Source: Aulostomus chinensis
Taxonomy: Eukaryota; Chordata; Actinopteri; Syngnathiformes; Aulostomidae
DNA length: 64,000 nt
Assembly (NCBI GenBank): GCA_037954235.1
Contig: JBBMOA010000021.1
Coordinates: forward strand, 7,384,501-7,448,500
Reading direction: 5' to 3'
Shown: in pieces, positions 13,740 through 24,887 of the stretch
Numbering within the stretch: position 1 is the stretch's first letter
Layout: every line of letters begins with the position of its first letter
Made by a program: the position numbers and the translations under genes
The notes under the pieces: model-generated
Database searches by the model: none
What the model saw: the letters and a program-made list of their open reading frames with translations, nothing else
Told to the model about the DNA's origin: nothing

Positions 13740-13998
13740 TTCCTCTTCTTTTTCTTCATCTTCGTGTTGAAGCCGCGGTCTTTTGTTGGCGCTGCTGGGG
13801 GACGCATGAGACCCTTGCAGGGGAACTTTTTTTGGGGGGAGAAGCGGACTGACTGAGTGGGCGGCCGGGGACGCACAAGCAGGCGCTCCTTGGAGCTGCG
13901 GCGGGCATCAGTGGTTAGACAAGCTCTCTGGAATACAAGACGAAAGCTCCTCCGTTCGCTGCGAGGTGTGCGCTCTGCCCCGAAACATGGATTTAGGT
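13740..13998 (+). promoter_or_regulatory. CpG-rich patch, candidate internal promoter and first exon
   Basis: Within otherwise CpG-poor intron, roughly 18 CpG dinucleotides cluster here, densest at 13860-13985. The patch ends with CGAAACATGG at 13982-13991, a strong translation-start context, followed by GATTTAG and a GTAATT that could be a donor. The would-be first coding exon (ATG GAT TTA G) is three codons and one base long. It is in phase with the exon at 26603 but not with the next exon at 17548. CpG-rich islands of this kind mark promoters in fish. No TATA box was identified, so the call is inference. Confidence 0.35.
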
Positions 13999-15842
13999 AA
14001 TTATTATCTTCTCTCTTTTTTGGCGTCCTTTTTTTTGTGTGGCGATATATGCAATGTGCAAAGTTCAAATGCGTAAAAATGCGCAATGGAGGTCCGGTCT
14101 TGAGCTGGTTTTCGTCTCCAGTGTGCATGAAAAATTGATTTGTGTGCAGAGTATTTTTAGGTTTTCGTGCATCTTCTTTTCTGATGCAAAGGGATGCAGA
14201 TCGATGTGTATTTGGGCCAGAATTGGACAGCGAATATAGTGAATCTGTGAGTGCGCCGCGATGAATGAAGAGGAACTTGACGTGTTTGCTGGGAGCACAT
14301 CTGGCTGCAGGGGACAAACTTTCTGTGCAGGTTCACGAGTTGGAGCTGCAGCTGGCAGGATGAAACTGCTCATCTCGCCCTGCTTGCATCTGTTAGACCA
14401 TTTTAATTATGTTTCACCCAAAGATTTTACGCTGTTATCACACATTGAAATTGCAGCAGTTTCCCGGGTTTTTTTTTTTCTCCTTCTAATCTTCGAGTGT
14501 ATTATATTTAACTTAGATTAGGAATGAAGTTTATTGTCGGGCTAGAAATATAAATGTATGTTGGAGTGTATGGTCATATGTCTGGCAAAACCGAATTGTT
14601 TTGTTTGCTTCTCTTTGAAATTAATTACATTTACCAAGTGTTCTTGAATCTTTAAAAAGCCAAACGTTTTCCACATGGATTGCACTTGCAAAATTCAAGA
14701 GCACTGGGAGTGTCTAAATCTTAAAATTGCACGATTTAAAAAGGTAACAAGGCAAAAAAATTTCGCACATCTTTTTAAAAAAAAATTATTATCATAGTCA
14801 CATTTTATGACAAGGAAACTGCTTTAAACGTCGCCTCTTTTCGGGGTTAAATCTGCAATTGTACCTGATTTCTTTCTTTCTTTCTGTTTTTGAATGTTGA
14901 TTTAGGCCTGGTGAGTTTTGTCAGTTGTGTGTTTGAAAGGATTTCCCCCTTGTACGTCTTAAAGGTATTGTGATGTGGGTGAATGGATAGCCAGCCGCCC
15001 CTACAACACCTCTCTGCCTGACCTTTCCTCTAACATTTGAATAATCCAAAGCACCGAAATCCATCTGCCCCTTGTCTCCTCTCAGATTGGCTAATTCAAC
15101 AGACCGGGGGTAGCTAGTATGAATAGAGGAGAGAAACAGAGGGGGAAAGTCTATACTACAGAGGCAGAGTAATAACCTCCATCAGTCTGGATGTATATAC
15201 TCACTGGAGACATGAATTTAAATGTTGAATAGGACTGAGAAGGGGTTCATAAAAATTCCTTTTGCAAGTCAATTCTGATAAGACGACCAGAATTTAAAGT
15301 AGATAAATACTAAATTTAAAAAAAAAAAATCTTTATTCCGTACAAATTTGACATGCCGATCTTAAATCTCAGACAGGAGGTCTGCAATAACATCATATTA
15401 AAATCCTATTAAATGATCTTTATTGCATTTTTGTGATGAAAATAATCAGATTTATTTCGGTTTTATTTAAAGATGTATTACCATTAATTTCAGTAAAAAT
15501 AAAAACTGGCAGAATTTTTTTTTCACTCCCATGACGTTTTGAAGTCTATTTGAATCAGATTATTTTAAAAGGAAGGTTTAGATTATATTAAATTAATACG
15601 AGTATAAAGAGTATCTCTCAAGGCCTACGAAGGCAAAACCTCACATTTCCCTGTGGCTCCTTTTTTTTTCCTCTTGCTCCTTCTTTTTGTGGCGTTCTTC
15701 CTGCAAACATCACAATACAATTAGCTCCTTCAGACACTTTTATTAGCCTGTTTGTTCCCATTTTATCTATTCTAATATTTACAACTGTAGCCACAGATGG
15801 TGGAGGCCGACATTTTTTTTGATTCACTTGATTAGACACGCG

Positions 15843-15845
<3 letters not shown>

Positions 15846-15931
<86 letters not shown>
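15846..15931 (+). repeat. (GT)n microsatellite, 86 bp
   Basis: An uninterrupted GT repeat in the first intron. It is long enough to be highly polymorphic and to adopt a left-handed helix under torsional stress. Confidence 0.98.
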
Positions 15932-15932
<1 letters not shown>

Positions 15933-17547
15933 CAAAGGGAATAGCTTGGGGTTGTCAGTACTGGAAATAGACTGTAGCAGGTTTGAACCAGTTGGTCTGT
16001 AGGAGGCAACAGTCTTGAACCGAGCGTTGTTGTGTCTGCTGGTATTAAATATGCTGAAGGTTTTTTTTTTTCCCCAGGAGCTCTACTGTCTCTCTGTGAT
16101 TACGTCTGAGGGGATCACACCAACTCAGATCATTTGCATTCTCAACAAGCTCTCCAACAACTCAATCTCAGTGTCACTCCTGCTAACTGTATGTTCATGT
16201 GATCACCAGATGAGTCGTTGCATTGAGGCCATTCCTCTCCCCCTGTACTCACATATAAGACTCTTCAAAACTCCCAGTTGTTTCTAACCTCTTAATGGTT
16301 GATTGAAACGACATGCTTGAACCACAGCAATTGCAATCAGAAGAAACTGTCGCCGGGGCCCATACACTAATCGAAGAGACCTGAACATCCACACAACCAC
16401 TAAAACATTGGCAATTACGAGCCACAAGGTCAAACCACATTGTTACTGGTCTGAGGTGAAGTGTCTTGTTTTGAAAATGGTATAACAAGATGTAGCCATC
16501 CTTCAGCCGCCCCATTAGACCCCTCAGGCTAAATGTCAGAGCGCTGCCCCCCCCCCCCCCCCCCCACATGTTGTAGATTTGATTCACTCCAGCCATCAAT
16601 CTTTCAATATTGCATGCAGGTAATTAGGAGGCTCCTGATGCATTTGTTCACTGTTATTGATATCGCCCTTTGACAGATGTATAGCTATTGGTTTGTGTGT
16701 GTGTGCGAGCGTGCGCGGACCAAAAAATATGACAAGTTCCGTACTTATATACAGAACTAAATTGTATGCAGTCAGCAAAGAAAATCTATAACATTTCATG
16801 TATCATTAATTATCCCTCCCAATTACTGCTTCTAATTATCGCTGTTATGCTGCTAAATATTCTGTATCAGTGAGGCCTATTGGGAATTTATCATTATAGT
16901 AAATGGCCATGAGTGGACCAATTATCAACACCAGTTCCTGAACCTGCAATCTCTTACGTGATATTGCAGCACATTAAAACATGTCTGTGTACTGAGGACG
17001 TGTCTTTCTGCATGTTCTGAAAAGGCTTTTTGTCATAATTTGGATGTCTGAAGGTCCAGTCTGTGTCTTTCCTGTCTTGCTAGCCATTAGCAGTATATGG
17101 CTTGGGCCTGAGCCTAATCCTGCCAAACTCAGGACCAGAGGAGCTAATTAAGCACAAGCTTTTAGTATCCCAACCTCTTGTAACTGCACAGCGCCAGCCC
17201 GCCCCAGACTAGCACTAAATGGGATTGTAAATATCTATAGTGGGGCACCGTGTGGAGGGCAGGGGCTGGTAATTGTGTGAATGCATATAATAAGTTATAG
17301 CTGACTAATGAGTGGGGCTGGTCAGACAGTGGTGGTGGGTGAGGATGCTTGCAGCGTTGTTGCACCAACATTTTTTTCATTGGAAAGTCAAGACGAGCCT
17401 TCAAGCGGAAATTGATGCACTGCAGACTTGATATGGCACTCGCTGTAAATCAAAAATGACTTCATCAATCAGGCGAGAGACAGAGTATCATCCTTTACTG
17501 TTCTGACAGTGTGTTACCCCTCTCTTGTTTGTGTGTGTGTCCTCCAG

Positions 17548-17763
17548 AGGGGCAGCCTGACCCAGATCCCTGTGGTGAAGGAGACCAGGGTGGAGTCGGG
17601 CCAGTTCGTGCTGCTCTCCGTCCTCTGCATGCTCTTCATCCTGGTGGCGCTGGCAGTGTCTGCCACGTTCTTCTGTGTGCGCCAGCGTTCCCACCTCCGC
17701 ATGAAAGAGAAGCTGGCCAGCTTGGGGACTGACACCAATACTGATGCCACCGCAACCTATCAG
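17548..17763 (+). CDS. ptprn2: ptprn2 exon: lumenal stub and transmembrane helix
   Basis: This exon of 72 codons is phase 0 at both ends, with acceptor cctccag and donor CAG|gttaga. It encodes about 19 lumenal residues (GSLTQIPVVKETRVESGQ), then a single hydrophobic segment at residues 20-43 (FVLLSVLCMLFILVALAVSA, then TFFC), then a basic stop-transfer region (RQRSHLRMKEK) and the start of the cytoplasmic tail ending in ATATYQ. Charge asymmetry puts the basic side in the cytosol, giving type I topology. The final Tyr-Gln joins Glu-Leu of the next exon to make YQEL, which fits the YXX-hydrophobic adaptor-binding sorting pattern; granule targeting through such a motif is known for this family. 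The exon start is set by the acceptor; another frame starting GQPDPDP is a shadow. Confidence 0.93.
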
Positions 17764-18061
17764 GTTAGACCAGCCTACTCGCCGTTAGCCAATCAGGAGC
17801 TAGAACTCTTAACCTGTGCTCTGCCATTGGACGAACAAACGCTCACATTGGTTTATTGGAGTGATTTTCTTCTTGCTCTAATTATTTTTGGCTGTTAGCG
17901 ACTTCTGATTAGTGTCTTTGTGTACTTGAGATGTCTCTTTTTGGGTTTCTTTCACAATTCTTGTGTTCTTCATGCATTTTCTCGCTGCTCTGATAGATAG
18001 CCACTGAATTCAATTATTCAATGCTCACCCTAGCCTGAATCCTCTGTGTTTGTGTGTGTGC

Positions 18062-18127
<66 letters not shown>

Positions 18128-19701
18128 GAGAGAAAGACAGGGAACACGCCGTCACTGTGACCTATTCCCTCCGTTCCTCCAGGGCCACGGGCAGTCTGGG
18201 CTGTATTGATTTTCAGTGTTGGGGCTCAGCTGTGCCCAGTGTGGCACTCAGAACACATTTATCTGCATGTCGAGTTAACATTTTCAATATTTAATCAGGT
18301 TTTCACAGGGTTGCTTTGAAAGCGGAGGGGTGTTGTGGTGTCATAATGGCCACAGAGAATCGAAAATGGGGATGAATCTCCCTGTGATGAGTTTTTCTTA
18401 AATATTAAAACGTCAGTTACATTTTTTACGGTGTCTTTAGGGATGGGTTAACTGCATTGTCAGTGTCCTCTCCATGTTTGAAAGACACTGTGTTAGGTGG
18501 CAGCAAACTCGACGTTGCTTCCTTTTGGTTTGTTTGATTTTCTGCAAAGAGGGAGGCTGCAGGCAAACACTAATCCCACAACCTGTGCTTTTCTCCGGGC
18601 CTTGCGCGTCTCTCCTCTGGCCCTCTCTGGAGCTCCCTGTCTTCTTCTGGGATGACTTCTGGGCTCCACCGCAGCACAGAGATGCAGAGGTGTTGAGAAG
18701 TAGAATGAATTATGAGGTGGACTTGGATATTGCCCCAAGGCCAAGGCCCAGGGCACCGCTTCATGGCTCTAATCATTAAAGTCTGATGGCGGGAAAGCTG
18801 ATCCAAGACCAGGGCTTAGCAGGCCCTGCACCCCTGAGGGAAATATCACAATGATAGATCACGAGATAGTATGTGCTTTCACAAGGCATTTTTTCCGGCC
18901 TGCCTCACCCTCACTGTTATTAATCGAGTATGGAAATTAATTCTGTGGAAATGACTGGGTTTGTCTCCTCAAACCAAACATGATGAGGCTAGAAAACATA
19001 CAAGTGTGTGAATGCTGGCATGCATGTCTTCCATACGCAGAAGACGAGAGAATACAGTTTTTTGGTTTTTTTAAAAAAGCTATATTTTATTATTGTATGA
19101 TGGGATAATGCCTAGTGGTTTTACTGCAGTGAGGTGTGATTCGGGAAAGGCTGAGTCACTTGGAAGTCTTTGTAGCAGTGTGGGAAACCTGGAGATGTCA
19201 ATCAAAATAAAGTACAATCTTCACTGGTTATTTTAAAACTGTTTTGTTTAAGGAAATTGTCTCATTATTTGTTTTGTAAGATTTAAGTTTATTGAGTGTG
19301 TGGTGGTTTTGCTGTAAATTATGTGGGGTTTTTTTTTTTGCCCCTTGTCTTAAACGATGACAACAGAGGCCTGTGTGTCAGCCAGGTGTGACATAGTGAA
19401 TTTATTCTGTAAATCGTCTCGAGTTCCTCAGCCATGTATTTTTGTCATAATTAGTATAAGCTCCATAATCCACGAGGATAAGCCATTAATCTACAGAGAA
19501 GTGAGAACAGATCAAGTCAACCAAGATACAGGATTTTACAAGGAGCATTTAAGGAACTCAACCCCCAACAGCAGGGATGAGCATATAACATAAATAAAAC
19601 TATTGTTACGTGGCTGAACAGGAGATAAATGCAGGAGATCTATCGAGGAGCCTGTGTGTGACATGACGCAGGACATCACCATCATCTCCTGTCATTTCTA
19701 G
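17764..19701 (+). other. ptprn2: ptprn2 intron
   Basis: The intron has donor gttaga and acceptor ttctag. It contains a compound (GT)n(GA)n microsatellite at about 18048-18135. Near 18.5-18.8 kb there is a moderately GC-rich unique stretch that is open in several frames on both strands without exon borders. Nothing else was recognised. Confidence 0.85.
18048..18135 (+). repeat. compound (GT)n(GA)n microsatellite
   Basis: GT repeats switch directly to GA repeats at about 18092, with minor CG and GTGAG interruptions. It lies in the intron after the transmembrane exon. Confidence 0.97.
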
Positions 19702-19905
19702 GAGCTGTGTCGCCAGCGTATGGCGATCCGGACATCAGAGCGTGTCGAGCGGCCAGAGACGCTCCGTCACTCACGTCTCAACAGTGTGTCGTCCCAGTTC
19801 AGTGACGGCCCTGCTGCCAGTCCGTCCACCCGCAGCAGCACCTCCTCCTGGTGTGAGGAGCCAGTGCCGTCCAACATGGATATCTCCACTGGTCACATGA
19901 TACTG
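19702..19905 (+). CDS. ptprn2: ptprn2 exon: cytoplasmic juxtamembrane region
   Basis: This exon of 68 codons is phase 0 at both ends, with acceptor ttctag and donor CTG|gtgagg. It begins ELCRQRMA and contains a Ser-rich disordered stretch ([18 protein letters not shown], then [10 protein letters not shown]), followed by [12 protein letters not shown]. The [10 protein letters not shown] block, the EEP acidic cluster and [11 protein letters not shown] are hallmarks of the IA-2/phogrin juxtamembrane segment linking the membrane helix to the phosphatase-like domain. The Ser-rich block is a plausible phosphorylation region and EEP-V-SNM resembles an acidic sorting signal, although neither function is proven by sequence alone. 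This is one of the most diagnostic exons for the family. Confidence 0.95.
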
Positions 19906-22045
19906 GTGAGGAACACAAAAACAATGTGTGTGATTGACGAATAGGCAAATGAGGCGAGGATGTGAATAAATGGCATCTGGTTGGAGGTGGGGTTTCTTTT
20001 TCGGGCCCTCAGAGAGCATTTGTGGTTCTAAGCATCCGACATAAAAATGACCACGTGTCCCTACGCTATGCAGTGTCAACACAAATGTATACGGAAATAA
20101 TATTTTTAAACAAAATCTGTTTATGAAGTCAGATGTCACACTTTGAGTCCAAGGTTTACTAATTTAATTCCATAAAAGTAGTTAGAAAAGAAGCAGAGAG
20201 GCTGAAACAATTAGCTGAACACAAGCAGCTGATTGGTTAACTCATACACTTTATGGCTGACATTGTGAGCTTAAATAGCATTGGAAATACTGGGCTAAAA
20301 ATAATGGTCAACCATTCAAAGGTTAGCCAACCATGATAAAATCAGCTTAGATATTTTTTATGTTTTCAAAAATGGTGAATTTGTGAGCTAAAAATAGTTA
20401 GCTGTCGTTAGCCCAATTTATGAACCAGTACTTTAATGACATAATTAACCGAAATAGTGTGATTAAAGTCTTGGGGAAATACATTGAAATAGTAAGCTAA
20501 TAATAATGAATATGTGGGTGGTCATACACGAGCTTGGTTGATTAAGCTAAACGGAACTAGCTTGATAATTTAAAAATGTGTAGCAGTAAGCTAGCTTGGG
20601 TAATAGTAACCTAGCTACAGTAACCTAGCTACAAATGCTTTCAAGATAAAATGGGGGTGAAACAAAAATATGTAGGATAGGTTAAAATGCTAAACCTAAA
20701 GATAAACAAGTGAAATGAAATTTTAAAAAATGTTGGCTAACAGTATGCTGTAAAGCAGTTGAAATAGTCCTGCTGTACTCAGTAGCACAACAACCTAAAC
20801 ATTGTCATGTTGCTGGTTGGATAGTGTCACGTGGCGTCATGTTCATGTTTGCTTGGGGCGTTCGAGGGGGGTCCGTCCTGGAAAGGTTGGAACTATTCTG
20901 ATGTTTTACGAGAGCTCACTTTATATTCTTTAAAAAAAAAAAAAAAAAAACCCATCCTGCATCTATTACGGTGCTGAAAACCAACAGAATGATTTGTCTC
21001 TGTTAATCTATTTGGATGTGTCTCTCTCATTCCTCGCTCACCTCTTTCCCTTCACGACTCTGCTATCTTTGTTTTTTGAACCATCACTCTTCCCACTCTT
21101 TTCCCCTTCTTTCTTTATCTTGGCTCATTTTTTACCCCACCAACTTTTTATTTCCCTGCCTTTACTTTGTCATTTTTCTCTCTTTATCATTCCGTCCTGC
21201 TTCTCTGTCGCTCCCACTGCTGCAGCAAAATAAGACAGACATTGTTTTGCATGATGAGAGCTGCTGAAAAGTGAAATATCATTATACATATGATTGTCAT
21301 TTGGATGTTTTATAATTTTCTCTCTTTTTTTTCTGTTCGAAAAAGCTTTTGCTTTCACTCTTGAACACACAATGGATTGTTTTAATTTTGCACAACTTTC
21401 GCTTCATTCATTTGAGACAAGCTTGATAAAAGAGATGGATAGATGCCTTGCAGTGTTTCCATTAATGGAGAGAGCATTCATCACACTGCACGTCTAGCTT
21501 TTATATTGGGAGGCTGTAATGAATGAGAGTGAATCTGAGTAATGCCTTGTATTGGTGGTAATAGATGGGTTTTGTTGCACTCGTCAAAGCTTGTTTGTGA
21601 AGCCCCTTTTGAAAACATTGACAATAGAAAAGTATTTAGCCCTGGAATAACAAAGGAGGCACTGTGAATAATTTCTAGGAGCTGTTATTATTAGCCCTCG
21701 TTTCTCCACCGCAGCAATATAGGCATTACAATGTAGAAAGGTAAAACACACAGGGGCCTTCACTTCTCTTTCAAGCCATGATTGACATGGAGATGTCCTA
21801 TAGGGGTTCTTCTTTAAAATTCCACCGCCATCTCACACGAAACCATGTGTGAGATTGCCTTGTTATCACTGATCTCAGACCTATATTTTCCCATCTCTGC
21901 TCTCCTCTCCTCTCATCTCCCCTCGCTCGCTCTTTGGAGCTCACACCGTGTGGAGAAGGATGATGAATACCCGACTTTCCAAAGCGCACATGCTGGAGGT
22001 CCTTTTTTGAGGCCCGTCACACACTCACACGCGCATACACACCAA

Positions 22046-22105
<60 letters not shown>

Positions 22106-24739
22106 TAGGCTATGCAACAGCAAGACTTTGGTGCTGTCAGGATAAAAGAACTGCAATATTGCGCCCCCACCTCATGACTTCAAAAAAATCTTGCATAACG
22201 ACTTCTCACTTTAAAACTGAAATCAGATGCCTCAGTGTGCTGAGTCATCTGCCGTGTTTTGCAGAGCTTTGACACACCTCTGCTGTCTTATATTTCTCCT
22301 CTCCTCAACTGGAAAACCTTACCTAATAAATCATTAAAAATGTCAAAAATGATGAAAACATATGTTGTGTGTAGCTGTATTTCTGGGCTTGTTGCTGCAG
22401 TTTCAGCACCATGGACAGCACTCAAAACATGCAAAATAATCCTGTACCTGTGTTTTCCTATTGTCCACAAACAGGGTCAAAATGTTGATACAGTTGCTGT
22501 TGTTGTAATGTCCCCTCGGCTTAATCACCTCTCCCTTTAAAAAGAAAAGAAAAATCCATAATCATGTAGCTTGAAGCACTTTTTCATAATGATGAATAGT
22601 TATTGTTGCTTTTTTTTTTTCTCTAGGTTGAATTATTAGAGAGAAAAATAGACCCAGGCAAAGGAAAATAACCACATGCATGAACAGCACTGAGTGATTT
22701 TTACTCACAAATTTAATAATAAAAAAAAGTACAGCAAAACAATGTGCTCTTTTTAATTTAATTTGGTTATCACGCAAACGCTCATATGAATACCTTTTTC
22801 CACTTCTCGTCACGATTTATCATATCATAAAGCTCTCTGTTCAAACTGTTTGTTTTAATTTGACAGCAGAGCTTGACAGTAATGTGTTACCTGTTGTGTC
22901 TGGCTCTCTCGCTTGTTCCTTCATCCTGATTTCACCCAGCACCCTCTGCTGCCGAGGAGACTGCTTAGGAAGGATTAGACATTGTTTCCCTGACACCCAG
23001 GCCTCCCATCCCAACCCTCTGATTGGCAGACATAATCCCCCCATTCACTAAACCTTCGTTACCCTGTCTCTGGAATACGCCATGGTCCGCTGCCTCCCCC
23101 TAGAAACAGGAGGGCTTGATAAGGGGCTGCTGGCTGCATCGCATTAAGCTGCGAAAATATGAATTTGGAATGCAATCGATTCAGGGCATCGTTTGAATAG
23201 AATGGGATGCAATTCAGAGTGGACGTATCAAGTACATGGAGATGTAATATTGGTAAGGGAGGTGGAATGTTGTCAGGCTGGCAAGCAGAGAGTACTTGTG
23301 CAGGGTGACAAGAGCATCGTGGTGACAGGCTCTGTCAAGTGCCCATAATGGCATGCTGTCATTTTCCTGGGAAGACAGAGATGTGTGTTTGCGTAGGCGA
23401 TGCACAACAACACAGATGCAAATACATGTGTGTGTCGCCTGGTTTTAGAACTGACATTTCCTGGATTTTCCTTAAGAATTTTTTCTTTTTAAATTTTGCA
23501 TTAAATTAAAAGTTCGTGGTAGTTCAAAGTATAAATCAATATTTTAGAAATGACAGAGGGAACATGTTGTGCTCTCATTATGCAGCTTCATTATCTGTTC
23601 TCATTGTGGATTTGGAGACATCAGTGGAACCTTTGGAACTCAAACAATAAACTTTGATTTCCATCATTAGTTTGATTTGAAATGCTCTTAAAATTTGTGT
23701 GCATGCAAGAGAGGTCACGAAGCATCAAAGGGTAATTGCCTATTATAGATTGGACAAGCTTATTTGTGATTGTCATCTAGTAAGAATCCTGCAAAGATTT
23801 GGATTTAGCTTTTTGAGTGAATGAGTCAAATGTAACACTGAAGTGTCACCTCAGCTGCTCAGCCTACCTACACTGCCTTTAATATGGGATAAAACCCAAC
23901 ACATCTGGGTATCACTTTCATTGTATTAGCCAGCTGATCCCTGACATCAGTTTATGAGTCTGTAATCTTCTGCCTCACACAATAGCGGACTAAACCATTT
24001 AACCCCGTCGGGAGGGGAGCCATGATACAGGACAGAAAGCGAAACACGGCACGCACTAAAAAAAAAAAAAAGAGAGAGAGAGAGACTTGTCTTGCCAGCT
24101 ACAGCCTCTAAGCTCCCTAAGACTTGCCCTGATTTGGGAGAATACAGGCACACACACACACACACACACGCGTGCGCGCGCTTCTCCCCGTCCCCCTTCT
24201 CTTTTTCCATCTTTGTCTCTCTAGCGAATTCAATTTTGTCCTCTCCAAGCGACAGCTTAAATGCAGACAATCTTATCAGTGGCTGTGCAAGCAGTGAGGG
24301 ACGAGATTGAAACACCCCTGAAGTATTTCCAGTGCAGACAAACCTTTCACGAGTCTTAATTGTGGATTTTTTTTCCCCTTTTCAGTCAAACACACAAAAG
24401 ACGCAAACATTAGCACACCTTCCCCACCTGCATCTTCTGCAGTCTCCTCCCTGCTCAGTTGTTAGGCTACACAGCTGCTTAGGACAGTAATGTTTCATGA
24501 CACCTCATCATAGCTTTGAAAGAGAAGTGGTTGTCAAGGGTTAACTATTATTTACTGGCTGACAACAACAATAAAGCATCTCCAACCAGCTCCCCTATAG
24601 TAAAGATGAATTGTTTTCTTGTTCGATAAATCCAAATTACCATACAGAAAAAAAGACTGAATTTAGTTGAAAAAATCCAATGTTGTTATATATTTTTTCA
24701 TGTGAAATAGCAGCTAAGTTGTCGTCTGCTTTCCTTCAG
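19906..24739 (+). other. ptprn2: ptprn2 intron
   Basis: The intron has donor gtgagg and acceptor ccttcag. It contains a stretch rich in GCTAAC/GTTAGC words (about 20.2-20.8 kb), a poly(A) run (20932-20950), a pyrimidine-rich stretch (about 20.99-21.23 kb), CA tracts (22050-22103 and 24149-24181) and a unique, less AT-rich stretch around 22.86-23.16 kb. No exon or RNA gene was recognised. Confidence 0.8.
22050..22103 (+). repeat. (CA)n microsatellite
   Basis: A CA tract of about 54 bases, preceded by a degenerate CA-rich stretch (22019-22049). Confidence 0.97.
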
Positions 24740-24887
24740 TCATACATGGAGGACCACTTAAAGAACAAGAACCGTCTGGAGCGGGAGTGGGAGGCCTTGT
24801 GCTCCTACCAGGCTGAGCCCGGCGCCTGCAGCGTTGGTCAGAACGAGCAGAACTCCAAGAGGAACCGCTCAGACGCTGTGATCGTAT
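24740..24887 (+). CDS. ptprn2: ptprn2 exon: start of phosphatase-like domain
   Basis: The exon has 148 bases, entering in phase 0 and leaving in phase 1 (GTA T|gtgagt). It encodes [20 protein letters not shown], then CSYQAEP, and ends RNRSDAVIV plus the first base of Tyr. The [22 protein letters not shown] block opens the phosphatase-like domain in IA-2 proteins. The terminal [10 protein letters not shown] corresponds to the KNR...Y phosphotyrosine-recognition loop of active phosphatases. The variable middle ([12 protein letters not shown]) is the least conserved part, as expected for the family. Confidence 0.95.

Larger units (their letters stand above)
1..17547 (+). other. ptprn2: ptprn2 intron upstream of the transmembrane exon (partial)
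   Basis: No lumenal ptprn2 exon was recognised, and in particular nothing resembling the conserved NISV-GPAL-F motif of the mature ectodomain. The stretch holds a diverged tandem repeat (5.98-6.45 kb), a SINE (6.59 kb), a 57-bp minisatellite (11.87 kb), a CpG-rich patch (13.74-14.0 kb), a long GT microsatellite (15.85 kb), homopolymer C or G runs (2881-2893, 6917-6936, 16547-16565), GA and CA tracts near 9.29 and 9.53 kb, and otherwise AT-rich unique sequence. Open reading frames here are short and look random. One exon-like segment at 16078-16188 is discussed as a finding. Confidence 0.7.

Noticed and set aside
13469..14317. 282-codon open frame on the - strand
   Set aside because: It overlaps the CpG-rich patch and is Lys/Arg-rich low complexity with poly-F from an A-run. 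It has no family motif and no splice context.
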